64,000 nucleotides of DNA from Gnetum montanum (taxonomy: Eukaryota; Streptophyta; Gnetopsida; Gnetales; Gnetaceae): the NCBI GenBank assembly GCA_015680685.1, contig MNCI01004447.1, positions 1 through 64,000 on the forward strand. The letters run 5' to 3'. The position numbers were made by a program, and so were the translations under genes. Below the pieces are notes generated by a model. It had not been told where the DNA came from. It saw only the letters and a program-made list of their open reading frames with translations, and did not search any database. Below, one piece after another: positions 24,001 to 36,930 of the stretch; positions within the stretch are counted from its first letter, which is position 1, and each line of letters starts with the position of its first letter.

Positions 24001-26453
24001 GTGATGGCATGACTTAACATGACAGTGTATGTTGAGTGTGGTTTTTGGTGTGAAGGAAGCTTTGAAGATTTAAATGATGATGAGGTGTTTGGGTAATTAG
24101 CTATTTATGGTTGTAAGGACTTGGTTGAACTATTGGTTCTAAAGAAAGGTCTCTTCTTTGATTGGTTTTCCAAACCAACAGTAAGTTAAAGATTGACAAC
24201 CCTTGTAGCATTACGTTGCTACAGCTAGGTAGGAAGTTCACCCTACATAGTTGGAGCAGGTGGTAATGGAGCTGAGAGTGGAAGAGATGTAGACAGATGA
24301 GAAGGGTAGTATGTATGTGGAGCATTACCCCTAGAAGAAGAAGAAGTTCTATAGTACTTGGGGGTCTGGTAGTGAGGTTGAAGAGCGACGTCACTAGTAG
24401 AGTCATGTGGAGAGATTGGCTACTAAATGTAATATCCATATGGGTCAAGTTGACAATAAGGGTATTGTTGACATGGTAGTGGCATTCCCCATGATTGTGG
24501 GTGTTGCCACTATTGATACTATTCATTCAGTTGTGGTGGAGCTCCACTCGGATAATATGCCAAGGGTTGGTGAAACTGTCCTAGGTTATCTTGAGAATAA
24601 GGTAACCTTCTAAGTGTTTGTCATCTATTTAATCATGGGTTTAGTACATACACCCTAGACTCTTGTAGATGTGACACTACTGGGCAACATCCCTTAGGAT
24701 GGTCATATTGGGAAATCTCACATCTGCCATCATTGTCTATGTCTAAATCCACAACCTCTTCAATGATGGCAACCTTTCCTTTACCCTTGTTATGTGTATA
24801 TTCAACTTCTTTCTTTTTCCTTCTCTCTTGATCATTACTTTGTTCTCTATACTTCTCTACTATTTTTAGGATAGTTTAAAATTTTTCATCTAGGGAGTTC
24901 CACATTTGATCCACCTTTGTTGATACTTCTGATACAAATTTTTAAATGGGCAAAGTCTTTCTATTCACCATCTCTTCAAGTGGTGACTCTTCTTCATCTT
25001 CACAAAATCTAACTTCCTTCTTTCAAAGGGAAGGATCTCTGTTGTACTTCTTCACACTTTCTCTTTTCCTCAACTCATCTTCCTCCTTGGCAACTGGCTC
25101 CAACAATCTTTGTATTTGATGGGCTTTAAGCTCGAATAGCCTTCCTTAGGCATAAGTCCCAAGGGTCCTTCACATTTCGTACTTAAGCCCATCTATGAGA
25201 TGGCGTAGTTGTTCCTTTTGTGAGTAACCATGGCCAAGGCAATGATGTAATAATAAATAATATCAATCAATGGTAGCATCCACGGTTTTGTGTCCTCCTT
25301 GTTTCCATCCTTGGATTTGCTTACGTAGGTTGGACACTCGGGAGTATGTTTGATACTTATCGTTGAATAGCTCTAACATGGTACTCCATCGATGAATGAA
25401 TTCTAGTTTTAAGGACCGATACTAGCTTTCTACTTCCTTGATCAATGTTCATGGAAACAACTTTAGCTTTTTCCACTCATTTTTTATATTCTGCAATGCA
25501 CATGCATCGTGGAATGCTTGTAAATGATTTTGAGGATCAACACTGTATCCCCCATCAAATCGTGGGATGTTATTCATGTTTAGTCTTTTGATCCTACTAT
25601 CTTTTTGGTGTCTTGTTGGAATCCTAACTACCTCTACTATATTTAACATACTCTAGGTGGCAAGTAGGGGTTCATCATGATCATGTTGCCTATGGTGTCT
25701 ATAATGCCTATGTTGTTCCCTACTCTTCCTTCTTGCATGATGTGTCTCTCAGGAATTTCCTCGCCCCCTTTTTCTACTAGTTTGTTAATGATTTCTATTT
25801 CTCCTACCATTGTCCTCATGGTCTTGCCCTCTGCAACTACATTCAGATCCTGAAGAAGAGGAGGAAGAAGATGAAGAAGGTGAAGAGGAAGGAGGACTAG
25901 CATCATGTCAATGCTTACCAACTTCTCTTCGATGGTCACAGCCTCAGTCATGGTTACGATCATAATGTTCATCATTGTCATGTATTCATGTTCCTTTTTC
26001 GAACCCTTTGTGTCTGTAGATATCAAAACCTAGGTTATGAATAGTTGAGTGAAGATTCTAATACCCAACTCCTTGATCAAAGTCAAAGAGAGGAACATCA
26101 TTTTGTGGAAAACCTCCCAAGACAAGTTCACCACTATCATTTTTACTTAGGACAAATGGGACATCCTCATAACACTTCCCCTTCATAGATTTGTAATGTC
26201 TCTCCTATTGTAGATCCCTTTGGCATTGTGTCTCCATGGGCCAATAATCTCTCAAATCTTTTTCATGCATAACATACTTTGATTGTAAGTGTTGCATACC
26301 AATTTGTGTCAGAGCATGAAGAAGTATGCTTGAGATTGAGCGATTAGGAGGTAACATCATGTTACCTTCTAAATCACGCCATTGCAGCTGTTCATCTTGG
26401 TGGAGGATAAAGGTCAAATTTGGTACATACTCATCAGGATGACCGTATACCAT
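24001..26453 (-). pseudogene. Element 2 gag, degenerate
   Basis: Capsid protein remnant. An N-terminal open stretch runs 26453-26205 (MVYGHPDEYVPNLTF). The gag core starts at 25649 (NNIPRFDGGYSVDPQNHL, QAFHDACALQN) and runs on with frame breaks to about 25140. The zinc knuckle near 24715-24670 reads CEISQYDHPKGCC, a CX2CX3HX4C motif with its second Cys changed to Ser. A Pro/Tyr/Gln-rich tail follows (24580-24100). The protease is immediately downstream, as in an Athila Gag-Pol. Confidence 0.75.
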
Positions 26454-26675
26454 GCAAAATTGTTATGGCAGTGGTGGATCATCTTGTCCATCCCATCTTT
26501 GATTGTTCATGGTATCAGACCTAGTCAATGAAGCACTCTTATAAGAAGAAGGAGACATGGTTGATTACTCAGTGTGTGGTACTCTTTCTCGGTGATCGTA
26601 GGATAGTTAACCTTAAGGGTTCATTTCAATGATGGAAGGATTTCCTAAGTTCTAATTAGTTAACAAACAACAAAA

Positions 26676-26694
26676 TCCCTAGCAATGGCGCCAA
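26676..26694 (-). other. Element 2 primer-binding site, tRNA-Asp type
   Basis: The minus strand reads TGGCGCCATTGCTAGGGA next to the LTR end. It differs by three bases from TGGCGCCGTTGCCGGGGA, the complement of the tRNA-Asp 3' end. Confidence 0.75.
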
Positions 26695-27553
26695 TGATGA
26701 GTGGCAAGGTACCCCTATGCCCAACCATACGAACATGAGTGCTCATGCACAATTTAGTGGAACTCTAAGGATTAAGTGCTTATGCATCTACACAGAACAA
26801 GGATGAGTTATGCAGTTGTTGTCTTCCCAAGCTTACTTGTAATGCACAATTTTATGCTTAAGTAAACTCAAGGTATATGATTTTTTATGTTTTTTATATT
26901 TTCTATCTTGGTCTCCTAAGTATGTGAAATGAAAATATTTAGTTAACTAATGGATTTTTATAACTATAATGTTAATAGAATCCTAACACCAACATCCATT
27001 CCCACTCTCCAGACACATCCTAAACCAATGTAACACTACTAGGATTACCAAATGCTAGTCGTTACTGGGTTACCAAGTAGTCCATGTAAGCTCGAAGTGG
27101 TCATGATGAGTGTGCTAATTCATTGATAATTAATAATTCTATAGAAATAACATTAATTAACTAATGAGAGCATCAAATAATAGTAAATAATGTTAAATGC
27201 AATAGTTAAGCTATTATGAATGTTGCAAGGTTTATCACAAAGTTTGTCTTTATTTTCAGACACAAGGTGTGCTTAGGTACACAATGCTCGAATAAAGATC
27301 CGTTCACTCTATGACTCCTACTGTGGGCACTCAAAAATAATTCTAACTCTAGAAGAGAAAAACTGCAAAATTTTGGCTATCGAAATAAAAAATACTATGC
27401 AAAACCAAGTGCACCTATCTCTTATTTATAGACAATGAGACAAGCTCCAACATCCCATGTCCAATGTTGGGGATCTGATATCGCTTGGCTAATCCGATAT
27501 CACGTATCCAATATTAGGAGTTGAATATTGGGCCACTTATTTAGTGACTCATA
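26695..27553 (-). repeat. Element 2 5' LTR
   Basis: On the minus strand it ends CCACTCATCA at 26695, exactly like the intact element at 42090-52295, and starts TATGAGTCAC near 27553 (compare TGATGAGTCAC). It carries the doublet GGTAACCCAGTA/GGTAATCCTAGTA (27074-27037) and GATATC words near its start. A CTTATTTATAG sequence at about 27420-27430 reads CTATAAATAAG on the minus strand and is a candidate TATA box. Confidence 0.75.
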
Positions 27554-30500
27554 AATTAGCTTTAAAATATTTGTAAAAAATTAACCATATGTAAGAAACC
27601 AATTTTTCAACCACTGTTTTGACTATTAGACAATGCACTACAACAATTTTTTCCTTGAAAGCTAAAAATTCCTAGTTTTTTTCTTAATAAAAAATAGGAA
27701 AGATGTGTTGCTTTTTTCAAAAAAAAAAACAATGAAAATTACACGAAACAAGGCTAAACATGAATTTATAACTTAAAATGATAAACCATAAAGCCCAAAA
27801 AACACTATAGCCTTGGAAACATAACCTAGATCTAGCATAGGATTTTTACAAACATTAATTTCATGTTATACACAAGCTTACATGACCTAAAATGCTTAGG
27901 CTACAAGTAAGAAGAACTACAAAATTCACAAAAAAATGACCAAGAAGTACATACTTGGTAGTCATGGAGGAGGATCATTCCCCCAGTAGAGGTTGTGGTA
28001 TGTGAGAAAGCCCACTTGTTGCAACGTCTACATCCTCAAGGGATAGATTCCCACCTATGGCTATCTTCCTCTTAGACATCTTGACTAACAGTATTGAAAC
28101 CCTTCAAAATCTTGAAACTCAAAATAACAATGCTAGCCCTTAATGGAGAATGCCCAAGAAACACTAAAGAATTAATGGGTGAAAGCTATACTTGCTAGAA
28201 AATATCTTAACCTATGTGCTACCTTGAGAAAATGGGTTTTACAAAATGATTTCAGTAAAATTAACAAGTTAAAATGACTTCTACACTTATGGGCATTCTA
28301 TCAAAACCACTGCCCAATTCACTCTCTCAACTCATAGTGAACTAAGAGTGCAAAGGAAAAACTTTTAAAACATCCCAAGTTGGTGAAAAGTATGAAATCA
28401 AAAGACCATCTAAACATAGATGGGCCCCACTAGACACCTTCCAAGAAAAACACCCAAAAATCTAAGACAATGGGATTCACAACTCATGCCCACATCAACG
28501 TTGGGGGTTAAGCCCCCAAAAGACCTTAAATGAGTTTCAAACCTTAACCAACATCAAGACTTGCCTTCTAGCCATTCATAACACATTAAATTCTAAAACC
28601 CTTTTATACCAAAATTGGAAACTAGAGATTAACACATTGTAAAAAGCTAACATTGATAAAGCCAAAACCCACTTACAAAATTTTCCATTTTGGGTAGCCA
28701 TGCTAGCTTAGAGCCCATGCATGATGCGTAGCATGAATCCAAGGGAATAATACTTTCAAAAATTAATCAAGACTAAAAATCAACACCAAGATGGTCAATC
28801 TAGTCCCTATGCCCTAGCCAAAGCCTCAAGCACCCTAGAATCTCATAAGACTCAACAAAAATTATTGAAAACCACTTTTCTTAACTGAGCCACACTATGG
28901 GGCATCCCATCCATCTTATCTAGTGTAGCCCTAGTGTGGTTGGTAGGGGTTTGACCATTAGTCACCATAAATAGCTTTCAAAGTTGCACCTCTTAACCTC
29001 TACACCCCTTTAGAGTCTCTAATCAGTCCAAAATGTCAAGTAACCAACTAAAATCAGGCAAAACCCCACTCCAGACTTTGAACCATGTTGGGAAGTAGCC
29101 CAACTACACTAGCCAACATAGTCCTAGCATGGGTTCTTGAATTTTTATCATAAAGAACCAAGATTGATCTTTAGAACCACACATCATTACCTTCAGACCT
29201 CCCTAGGTGCTCTAGTAGCCTTAGAACACCAAATGATGAGACAAAATTGGTTAAATTTCATCTTTATCACCTAGGACAAGCTAGAGAAGCCTCTATCCAT
29301 GCTAGATAGCATGGGTCTAGTCTAGATTTTTTGTCAAAAATCTATAAAAAATAATAAGTATTTATAATCAACCCCTTAATATACCATACTAAGTCCCAAA
29401 ACCTAGGTAGAGATTTTAGCAGCTTTGGAATTTCCTAGAACCAACTAGAAGGTACAAAATATCATTTGTTTTAGGTTAACCACACGAAGAGGCTAACTAT
29501 GATAGCCAACATAGTTGGTGGAGGTTTGATCATCAAATGTATTTTAAAAACCTTCTAAGTGGCACACCATGACCTTTACACCTTCCAAGAGTCCCTAATA
29601 ACCCTACTGCAACAAATAACAGGTCAACTTTCATCACAACTACCTTATCCATGCTAGGGAAGTTACATGCATACTAGACAATGTATTCCCAGTGTGGATG
29701 CTCTATGGAAAATCAAAAATAGCACATGAACCCTATCAAAGCCTTTAGTAACCATAAAAGCCTAGAAATTGAGTCAATAAATGGTAATAAAATCATCATA
29801 CCCCATCATCTATGTTGGAACTACACTATCCAACGTAGTTGAGGTGGGTATGACCATGCTAAGACTTAAATAACCCTCAACATTGATAATTACAAGCTTA
29901 AACATTGACTATGAATACTAGAACCTTGGAAGCTCAAAATCTTGATCAATTTGCCTCTAAAACTCACCAAGAACTAGAAAACAAGTGTAACTATGTTGAT
30001 GGGTGCCAGAGCCATGCTAGCCTACATGGCTCTAGCATAGTTGGGTCCCTAAAGAGGTTTTACTAGAATAACCTCCAACAAATAACCTTAAAACTTGACT
30101 GTGGAAGCATACAACCTCAAAACCTTGAATAGAGTTATAATTGAATCCTATTTTGATCATAAAAATACCAATTCTAGCCTTTCCATGCTAGGGCCATCCC
30201 CAACTATGCTAGCCAATGTAGCTCTGTAGGGTAAGGTCCCAAATTCCACTTTTAGTTGCATATTTTAACTTCAAAATGACTAGTTCCAATAGTCATGACC
30301 CTTAATTGCCCTAGTAATATAATAAGATAACAATTTTAACCTTGGGATGTCATAAACTTAGTTTGTTTCATGCACCCATGCGAGGGTCATGTAGGCTAGC
30401 ATAGTCCCAACATGGATGGTAGTTCCAAGCTACATTTATGGCTTCCAAAGGATGAAATCAACACCAGAATTGACAAATCTTCATGCCCACTCCACTGCAT

Positions 30501-31300
30501 TGACCACATAGACCATCAAGATTCCAAATTGACCATGATGAGCTCATAGAATCATATCTTAATACTAGTCATGCTAAGGCTCATCCCATCCATGTTCGCC
30601 AACATGGATTTAGCATGGATCCAATGTGGATGCCAAAATAAGCCCCAATTTTAACCTTCAATAGCCTCAAAATAGCCTCACCATGTGTCCAAACTCATTT
30701 GTTAATCTTGTGGCCTCATACCATGGCCTGTATAGGCCTAAAAATTGCAAAAGCTAATCCTAGTTGACCAATATTAACAATGTTGTATCCCATGTTTCAT
30801 ACCTTGACTGATTTGGCCTTTTTTCATTTATTTTTAACTTGATATGACCTTGGTTGACCTTGTCTGATATCATTTGATGGGATGTGATCATCATTTGATC
30901 ACCATTTATCATGATTTGACCCCATTTGGCTATCATTTGTCCTTTATCTCACAGTAGTTGGCCTTTAGGGTTCCTTATTTGCTTAGCCTTCTCTTTTATG
31001 ACCTTTATTTACCATGTTTTAACCTTTTTCAACATCATTTGATGGTTCTTGACCATCATTTGATCTTCATTTAGCTCCATTATATCATCATTTTTCTTTC
31101 ATTTGACCTCATTTTGCATTATTTAAGCTTCGTTTCACCTTACTTCTTTTAGCCTACCTCTTATAACCTTTAGTAGCTTTGCTTGAACCCTATTTGACCA
31201 TTGATGAAACTTGTTTTAACTTATCCATGGATTAGCACTAGAGCATTTTACATTATTTTGGCATTCTTTACTTATTTTATCATACAAATGTTGCTTAATG
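27554..31300. repeat. Non-coding block with recurring CTAGCC hairpin motif
   Basis: There is no open coding sequence. From about 28680 to 30620 the words CATGCTAGCC, ACATAG and CTAGCATGG recur every 100-300 bp and often form small stem-loops. The clearest are AACTATG-8 nt-CATAGTT (29495-29516) and AGAGCCATG-8 nt-CATGGCTCT (30008-30033). The same kind of block lies at 58100-59800. It is probably decayed repeat from the untranslated part of a Tat-like element. Confidence 0.5.
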
Positions 31301-31329
31301 TGCTTATGGTTGATATGTAGGGTTGGTGT

Positions 31330-33220
31330 ATGGACACTTGGGATCAAAGTAGTTTTCCTTTGAGCCTAAGAATACCTCATGGTAATTTTGAATGGTTAAT
31401 TGACCTTTATTACTTATATCTTAAGCCTAAGAGCCTCATCAACCACATAGCCTCTATAGAGAAACCTCTCAAGTGGTAAGAGAACCTAGTTAAAACCTTT
31501 GATCTTGAGGCTGGCGACATTATAGCTTTATACCTTCATGTGAACTATGTCAATGAGATGGAAGAATAATAGCTAAAATGGAAGGGTCTCAATAGTGATG
31601 AGAAGAAAACACTGAAACTAAGTTCCTCACTGGAACCTCAATAGGCTCAAGACATTACCAAGGTCCTTTGAGGCAACATTAAGACCTTTGCCTAGTCATA
31701 TGAAGATATGCTAGGTCTTGATCCATGCCTAGTGCAACATAACATCATACTTGATTCCAATATAACACCAATTAAGAAAAACATTTGTAAGGTTAGATCA
31801 AATTTGGCCTTGGTAGTCCATAATGAAATCACAAAGCTATATCAAGCTAGTTTCATTCGAGTTGTTAATCATGAAAAATGGGTATCCAACATAGTGGTAG
31901 TCCCTAAGAAAATTTGGAATATACGTATTTGCATTGATTTTCCAGACTTGAATAACGAAACCATTAAAGACAATTTTCCTTTTCCTAGTATTGACCAACT
32001 TATTGATACTATGGCTAGACATGCCTTACTATCCTTCATGGATGAATTCTTAGGATACAACCAAGTTTGGATCAATCTAGAGCATCAACTTTGTACAACT
32101 TTCATGACCTCTTAGGAAACCATTTGTTATACCATAGTGCCCTTTGGTCTAAAAAATATAGTAGTCACTTATCAACAAGTAATGACATATATCTTTAGTG
32201 ACTATATGTTAGGATTTCTTAATGACTCTTTGGACAATATAACTATTGAATCAAAAATGGTCAATGAGCATGCACCTAATCTTGACCTTGTGTTAAAACT
32301 ATGTCTCAAGTATGAGCTTAGACTTAATCCCCAGAAGTATGTCTTTGATGTCTAGTAAGATGCTTGGCTTTGTAGTATATAAAGTAGGAATATATGTTAA
32401 TCATCATAAGGTTAAATCCATATCCAACTTGGCAACACTAACTAACCTTCAGGAGCTTCAGGGACTACAAGGTAGATTCAATTTATCTATAGGTTCATCG
32501 TCAAGCTTACAAATAAGTTACAACCCATGTAATACTTTGCCTACCGTTTTGAATTCCCATGTACCAACAATATGGTAGAGTATGAGGGATTGATCAGAGA
32601 ATGATGGTCACTCATGATCAAGGAATTAAATGCCTAATGATAAAAGGTGATTTACAACTTCTGGTTAACCAAGTAACCAAGGTTTATGCATGTAAAGCCA
32701 AACGTTTGCAATCTTACAATGACCTAGAAAGGAAACTAATGCAACAATTTATAGATGTTGGTATCCAACATATACTCCAAACTAACACCTTAGTTGATGC
32801 CATTATGACTCTAGCCCTTAGTGTGACACTTGATGTGTTTAGCTAGTTACCTTTTTTAACCATGAACTATGTCATTCCCATCATGCAGAACACTAAAGGT
32901 GATTCTGTAGCCTCTATCAATATTTCTGCTCCAAATGACTGGCATGACAATATCAAATTTTAGTTTATGCATGGTGATTCTTCATAGGGTCTGACTACTT
33001 CTCAAAAGAATACTATATGTAAAATATTAAAATAATATATCATCATAGGTGAAACACATTATGTTGATAGTTTTATGATGATATATTCTAAGTGTGCTTA
33101 GGCAAAACCAAAGCCCTTACAATCCTTGAGTAAGTTCATGAAGGTGTATGTGGGGGACATATAGGACCTAGAGACATTCCTGCTAAAATTCGGTGGCTGG
33201 GCTATTATTGGCTATAGTGA
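31330..33220 (+). pseudogene. Tat-lineage Ty3 pol remnant: RT, RNase H, start of integrase
   Basis: Degenerate pol of a Tat-type Ty3 element. SYEDMLGLDPCLVQHNI (31699 on) is the Tat lead-in to RT. RT blocks are RICIDFPDLN (about 31924-31953), FPFPSIDQLIDT, LLSFMDEFLGYNQ (32029-32067) and VPFGLKN (32134-32154). The YVDD box is destroyed. A connection block starts MLGFVVYKVGIYVN at about 32360. RNase H is suggested by NNMVEYEGLI (about 32568) and GDLQLLVNQV (about 32648). Integrase begins with VHEGVCGGHIGP (33134-33169) and continues to a YYW block. Sequence is lost after about 33220, where repeat copy A begins. Confidence 0.8.
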
Positions 33221-33229
33221 TTGAGAATC

Positions 33230-36200
33230 TCAGTTGTTGGAGAAATAAAAATATTTAATGAAATAGCTTTAACCCTAGATCCCAAGGGCCTCCCAAAAAC
33301 AAGATCCAAGGTACCCTAGACAATCTAGTAGATCACCTAGGGACTTGGAAAATGTAAATAGGGGTAGAAAAAATAAAAAAGTAATGTATATTTGATAAAA
33401 TAAATTCATCAAAATGAAACAAATAAATCTATCTTACACATAAACAAAACTATAAACTTTATTTTAAGAGAAATAAAAAATTGTTCAAGAAATGTGTACA
33501 ATATTTGCCTAGAAGAGTAGGGGGATTCACTTCAATGGGGGTTTAGAGTTTGTTGAAACTACTACAACTAGCTTCATGAGTCAGAGGTTTTGTAACTCCT
33601 AGTGCTTTTTAACCTTTGCTACTCTTTACACTAGATCTACAATGTTGGTAATGTAGGGGTCTTAGATGTGTGTGGATTCTAGGCTTCTAAGAAGAGCAAC
33701 ATTGTGAGTCTTAGTGCGCAGGTTGCTCAGTGTTGGTGTAAGACCACACCCAATCTCAAGGGGGTAAAATGGCTACAATGGTTATGGATCCCATGCTGAA
33801 ATTTTCTTCTAAAATCTTTGTGTTTGCAATGAATTTTCAAAGGTCTTGAATGCCCAAGGAGCGGAACCCTTTCATGGTGCATAAGCTTGGGTTATATAAG
33901 TTTTATGGATATAATTTTGCTACAAATTCCTATGTTGATTACTAAAAAATTGATGTTATGTGCAAGTGTTGTAGGTATCAAAATTCAGTCGAGTTACTAT
34001 GTATGGTAAGTGTTATATCCTCATAGCCTCAAAGCCATTCCATTTACTAAAAATAGTAATGTTGGCATAACACCCATGTAGGGGGTACAATACCTACATT
34101 GGGGGGATGGCATCTACACTAGGGGTACAACACCCATGCTAGAGCAATGCTACATCCTCATTAGAGCTAGGCTAGACCATTGCTAGAGCTAGGCTAGAGC
34201 CTCACTAAAGTAATGCTGGGGGATTGGTGCAACATTGGGGGTGAAGTAGTAACACTGGGAAGGGTAAGAGTTATATCCCTTGATGTTGAGCATGGTTGAT
34301 GTCTTATCCTCCAATGTTGGGGTAGGTGATTTACACCCCTAGTGGGTGATTTATACCCCTACTAGGTGAGTTATACCCCTGGAAAGTATCCTGGCGTGGA
34401 AAATTTTATACCTCATATAAAACCCATCAAAATGCCAATTTTGGCATCCCAAAAGGAATTTTTAACCCTCCAAAGCCCAAATATATGCATTATATGACTT
34501 TTTTCACTTGGGGGATGAGGCTTTGACCACTTATGAGCCATTTTTAGCCACAAAAGTGTAAATCATGTGAGATTTCACCTCATGGGTTACAATCTTCACA
34601 TTTACAATGAAATTTAGCCTTGGGTTTCATGGGATGGGGATTACAAAGGCTGAAACATGTAATTTTGGTTATGTTTCATTAGCCCCTTTTTATTGATGTC
34701 TAGAGGATTGACCCAATATGCACTGACAAAGAATAGAAAACACCACTACAAGTCCATCACTAACTTTTCATCTCTGTGCTTGATCTAGTCATGTCAAGCC
34801 ATGCCAAAGAGTGCTTGTGACGATGGGATAAGGTTATGACAAGATGATGGTAATGTGGTCATAGAAGAATGGGCATGAGGGCTAGCAATGCATTCCATAG
34901 TTGATGTCATGGTTATGACACTAACATGTTAGTCACTCAATGGTTTTGGAACTTCATGTTTTTTGAGATTTTGGTCACTTGACGAATGTACTTGAGGATC
35001 CAACATCCTACTCCAAGGTTTCTTTGACCACTAGGCTTCTTCCTTTGCATGTTTAGAGCCATCTATTTGGGCTTTTAGTCTTTATAGACCATTCAATTTC
35101 TTGGAAATTTGCTTTTCCCCTTTTTTTTGTGAAACTTTTATTGGATCTCTTTTCCAAGCCTGATTTGATTTCTTTTTCCTATTGAGTGAAGTGTGTTACA
35201 TCCAACAGACTAAATGGTGGAGCATGTCAAAGGAGATGTTACTTGGCCATAATGCTTGAATGTTGAACATAGGTCAACATTAGTATTCAAGGTACGGAAG
35301 GATATAATAAGGCTATGGCATTGGATTCAAGGAGATCATAATGGGAATCGAAATGAAAGAAGCACTCTTGGCATAGCAGGAAAAACTCACTACATCTTAC
35401 GCTTCGAGATTAAGTGATGACTTGCTGTCATGATGAGTTGCACATTCACAATGACTCCAAGCTTCATCTTGCAAGTACAACACCAAGAGGATAAGAAAAC
35501 CAAGCAAAGAAAACATGTTGTTACATAGTAATACATATGCATACATGAGACAACTAGCAAACCAGGCCACAACATGTTACCATCATTACAACATAGGGAA
35601 ATCTCTGCAATGTGCATCAAATTTACAAAATTTTCCAATTTGTTCATCATGACAAACAAGGAAAGAGGGAGAGAGAGAGCATGAAAGCTCACTTGTCATA
35701 GATCATCAGAGTCATCAACATTAGTCATTTGTAGCAACCTGTCAACAATGATAAATAATACTACAAGAAAATAGGTAAGTGTTAAATATAATCAAGGCTA
35801 TATGATGGCTTTAATGTTGCATAATAAAGGTTCGATGTGGTCTTGAGTAGGTTTAAGTTCTAGTAAGAAACTTGGTCCTATGTTTTTTGTCCTCACCATG
35901 ATGCTTTAGATGGGAATTTCAACTAAGGGACTCTCTATGATGTTTCTAACTTCAAGGTGAATGGTCATCAAACAACCTCAAGGTGTTATGGCTATAGAGT
36001 AAAATGGTTTCAAGGTCTTAAGATTTGGATATTTAAAGTTAACTTAGTCTAAAAACATCATGAGAGGGGTTTATTTAGGCCTTAAGGCTAGTTGAATCCA
36101 CTAGATTATTCTCCTGGGTCATTCCTACCTGACAACATAAGCACATCAAGTGGCACCTATGTAATAAATTTGTTAAATAATGTAAAAATGCACTAATAAT

Positions 36201-36930
36201 AAAGTAAATTTGGATTAAAACAAATTAAACCAATGCTAAAATAGGTCAAAGCATGGTTAATGAAGGTCACTAAGGATAGTAAAAGGTTAAACATGATCAA
36301 CTATGGTTATACTTTGCTAGTTTTAGGCCTTAGCAGGCCACAGTGCTAGTTTAAGGCCTTAGTAGGCCATAGTTACATGGTGTCAAATGATCGTCAAGAA
36401 TGGTCAAACTCATTCACCTAACACTAATCAAAGGATAAAAAAAGGTTAAACATGGCTAATAAAGGTTATAAAGGGATAGGCTAAAGCAAATAGGATGAAA
36501 CAAAGGCCAAGTGATATAGGATAGTGTTAAATGAAGGCCAAATGATGATCAAAACCAAATAAAATGGTGTTAAACAAGGTCAAATAAGGCCTTATTGATG
36601 TTAAATTATGTTAAATTAAGTCAATAAAGGTCAAAATGATGCCAAATGTTGGAAGAATGTAGTTAAATAAGGTCAAATGTTGTTGGTTTAAGGCCTTGGT
36701 AAGCCATGTTGTAAGTTTAAGGCCTTAGCTGGCCATGGTATGTGGTCTATTTGACTCGGTAGAGTTTCCATGAGGCAACAGTAGTGTAAAACTTAGTAAA
36801 ACAAGGTAAAATAAGGTAATATCAAGGTAAAATTGAGTAAAAATAGAATAAAATATGATGAAAAAGATCAAAATAGTATCAAACTTAGTACATGTTTAAT
36901 ATAATTTTTATTTTTATTTATTTATTTATT
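33230..36930 (-). repeat. Long repeat copy A (Tat-element untranslated region or LTR)
   Basis: About 3.7 kb that matches copy B (38661-42089 plus 52301-52640) block by block, and partly copy C (62190 on). Shared blocks include TTTAACCCTAGAT near 33270, AAAATGCCAATTTTGGC near 34430, GATGTCTAGAGGATTGACC near 34697, AACATGTTGTTACA near 35512, and the tandem word TTTAAGGCCTTAGTAGGCCA (36352 and nearby). It carries no coding sequence of its own. Strand is inferred from copy C, where a Tat integrase C-terminus on the minus strand leads into the repeat. Confidence 0.6.

Larger units (their letters stand above)
20339..27553 (-). mobile_element. Athila-like Ty3 element 2, all main domains present but decayed
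   Basis: Read on the minus strand: 5' LTR (27553-26695), tRNA-Asp primer site, gag, protease, RT, RNase H and integrase in Ty3 order, with the integrase C-terminal module ending near 20339. It is the only Athila-like element in the window with pol, so it resembles the autonomous parent of elements 1 and 3. All frames have stops or shifts. The 3' LTR is missing or lies beyond recognition below 20339. Confidence 0.8.
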
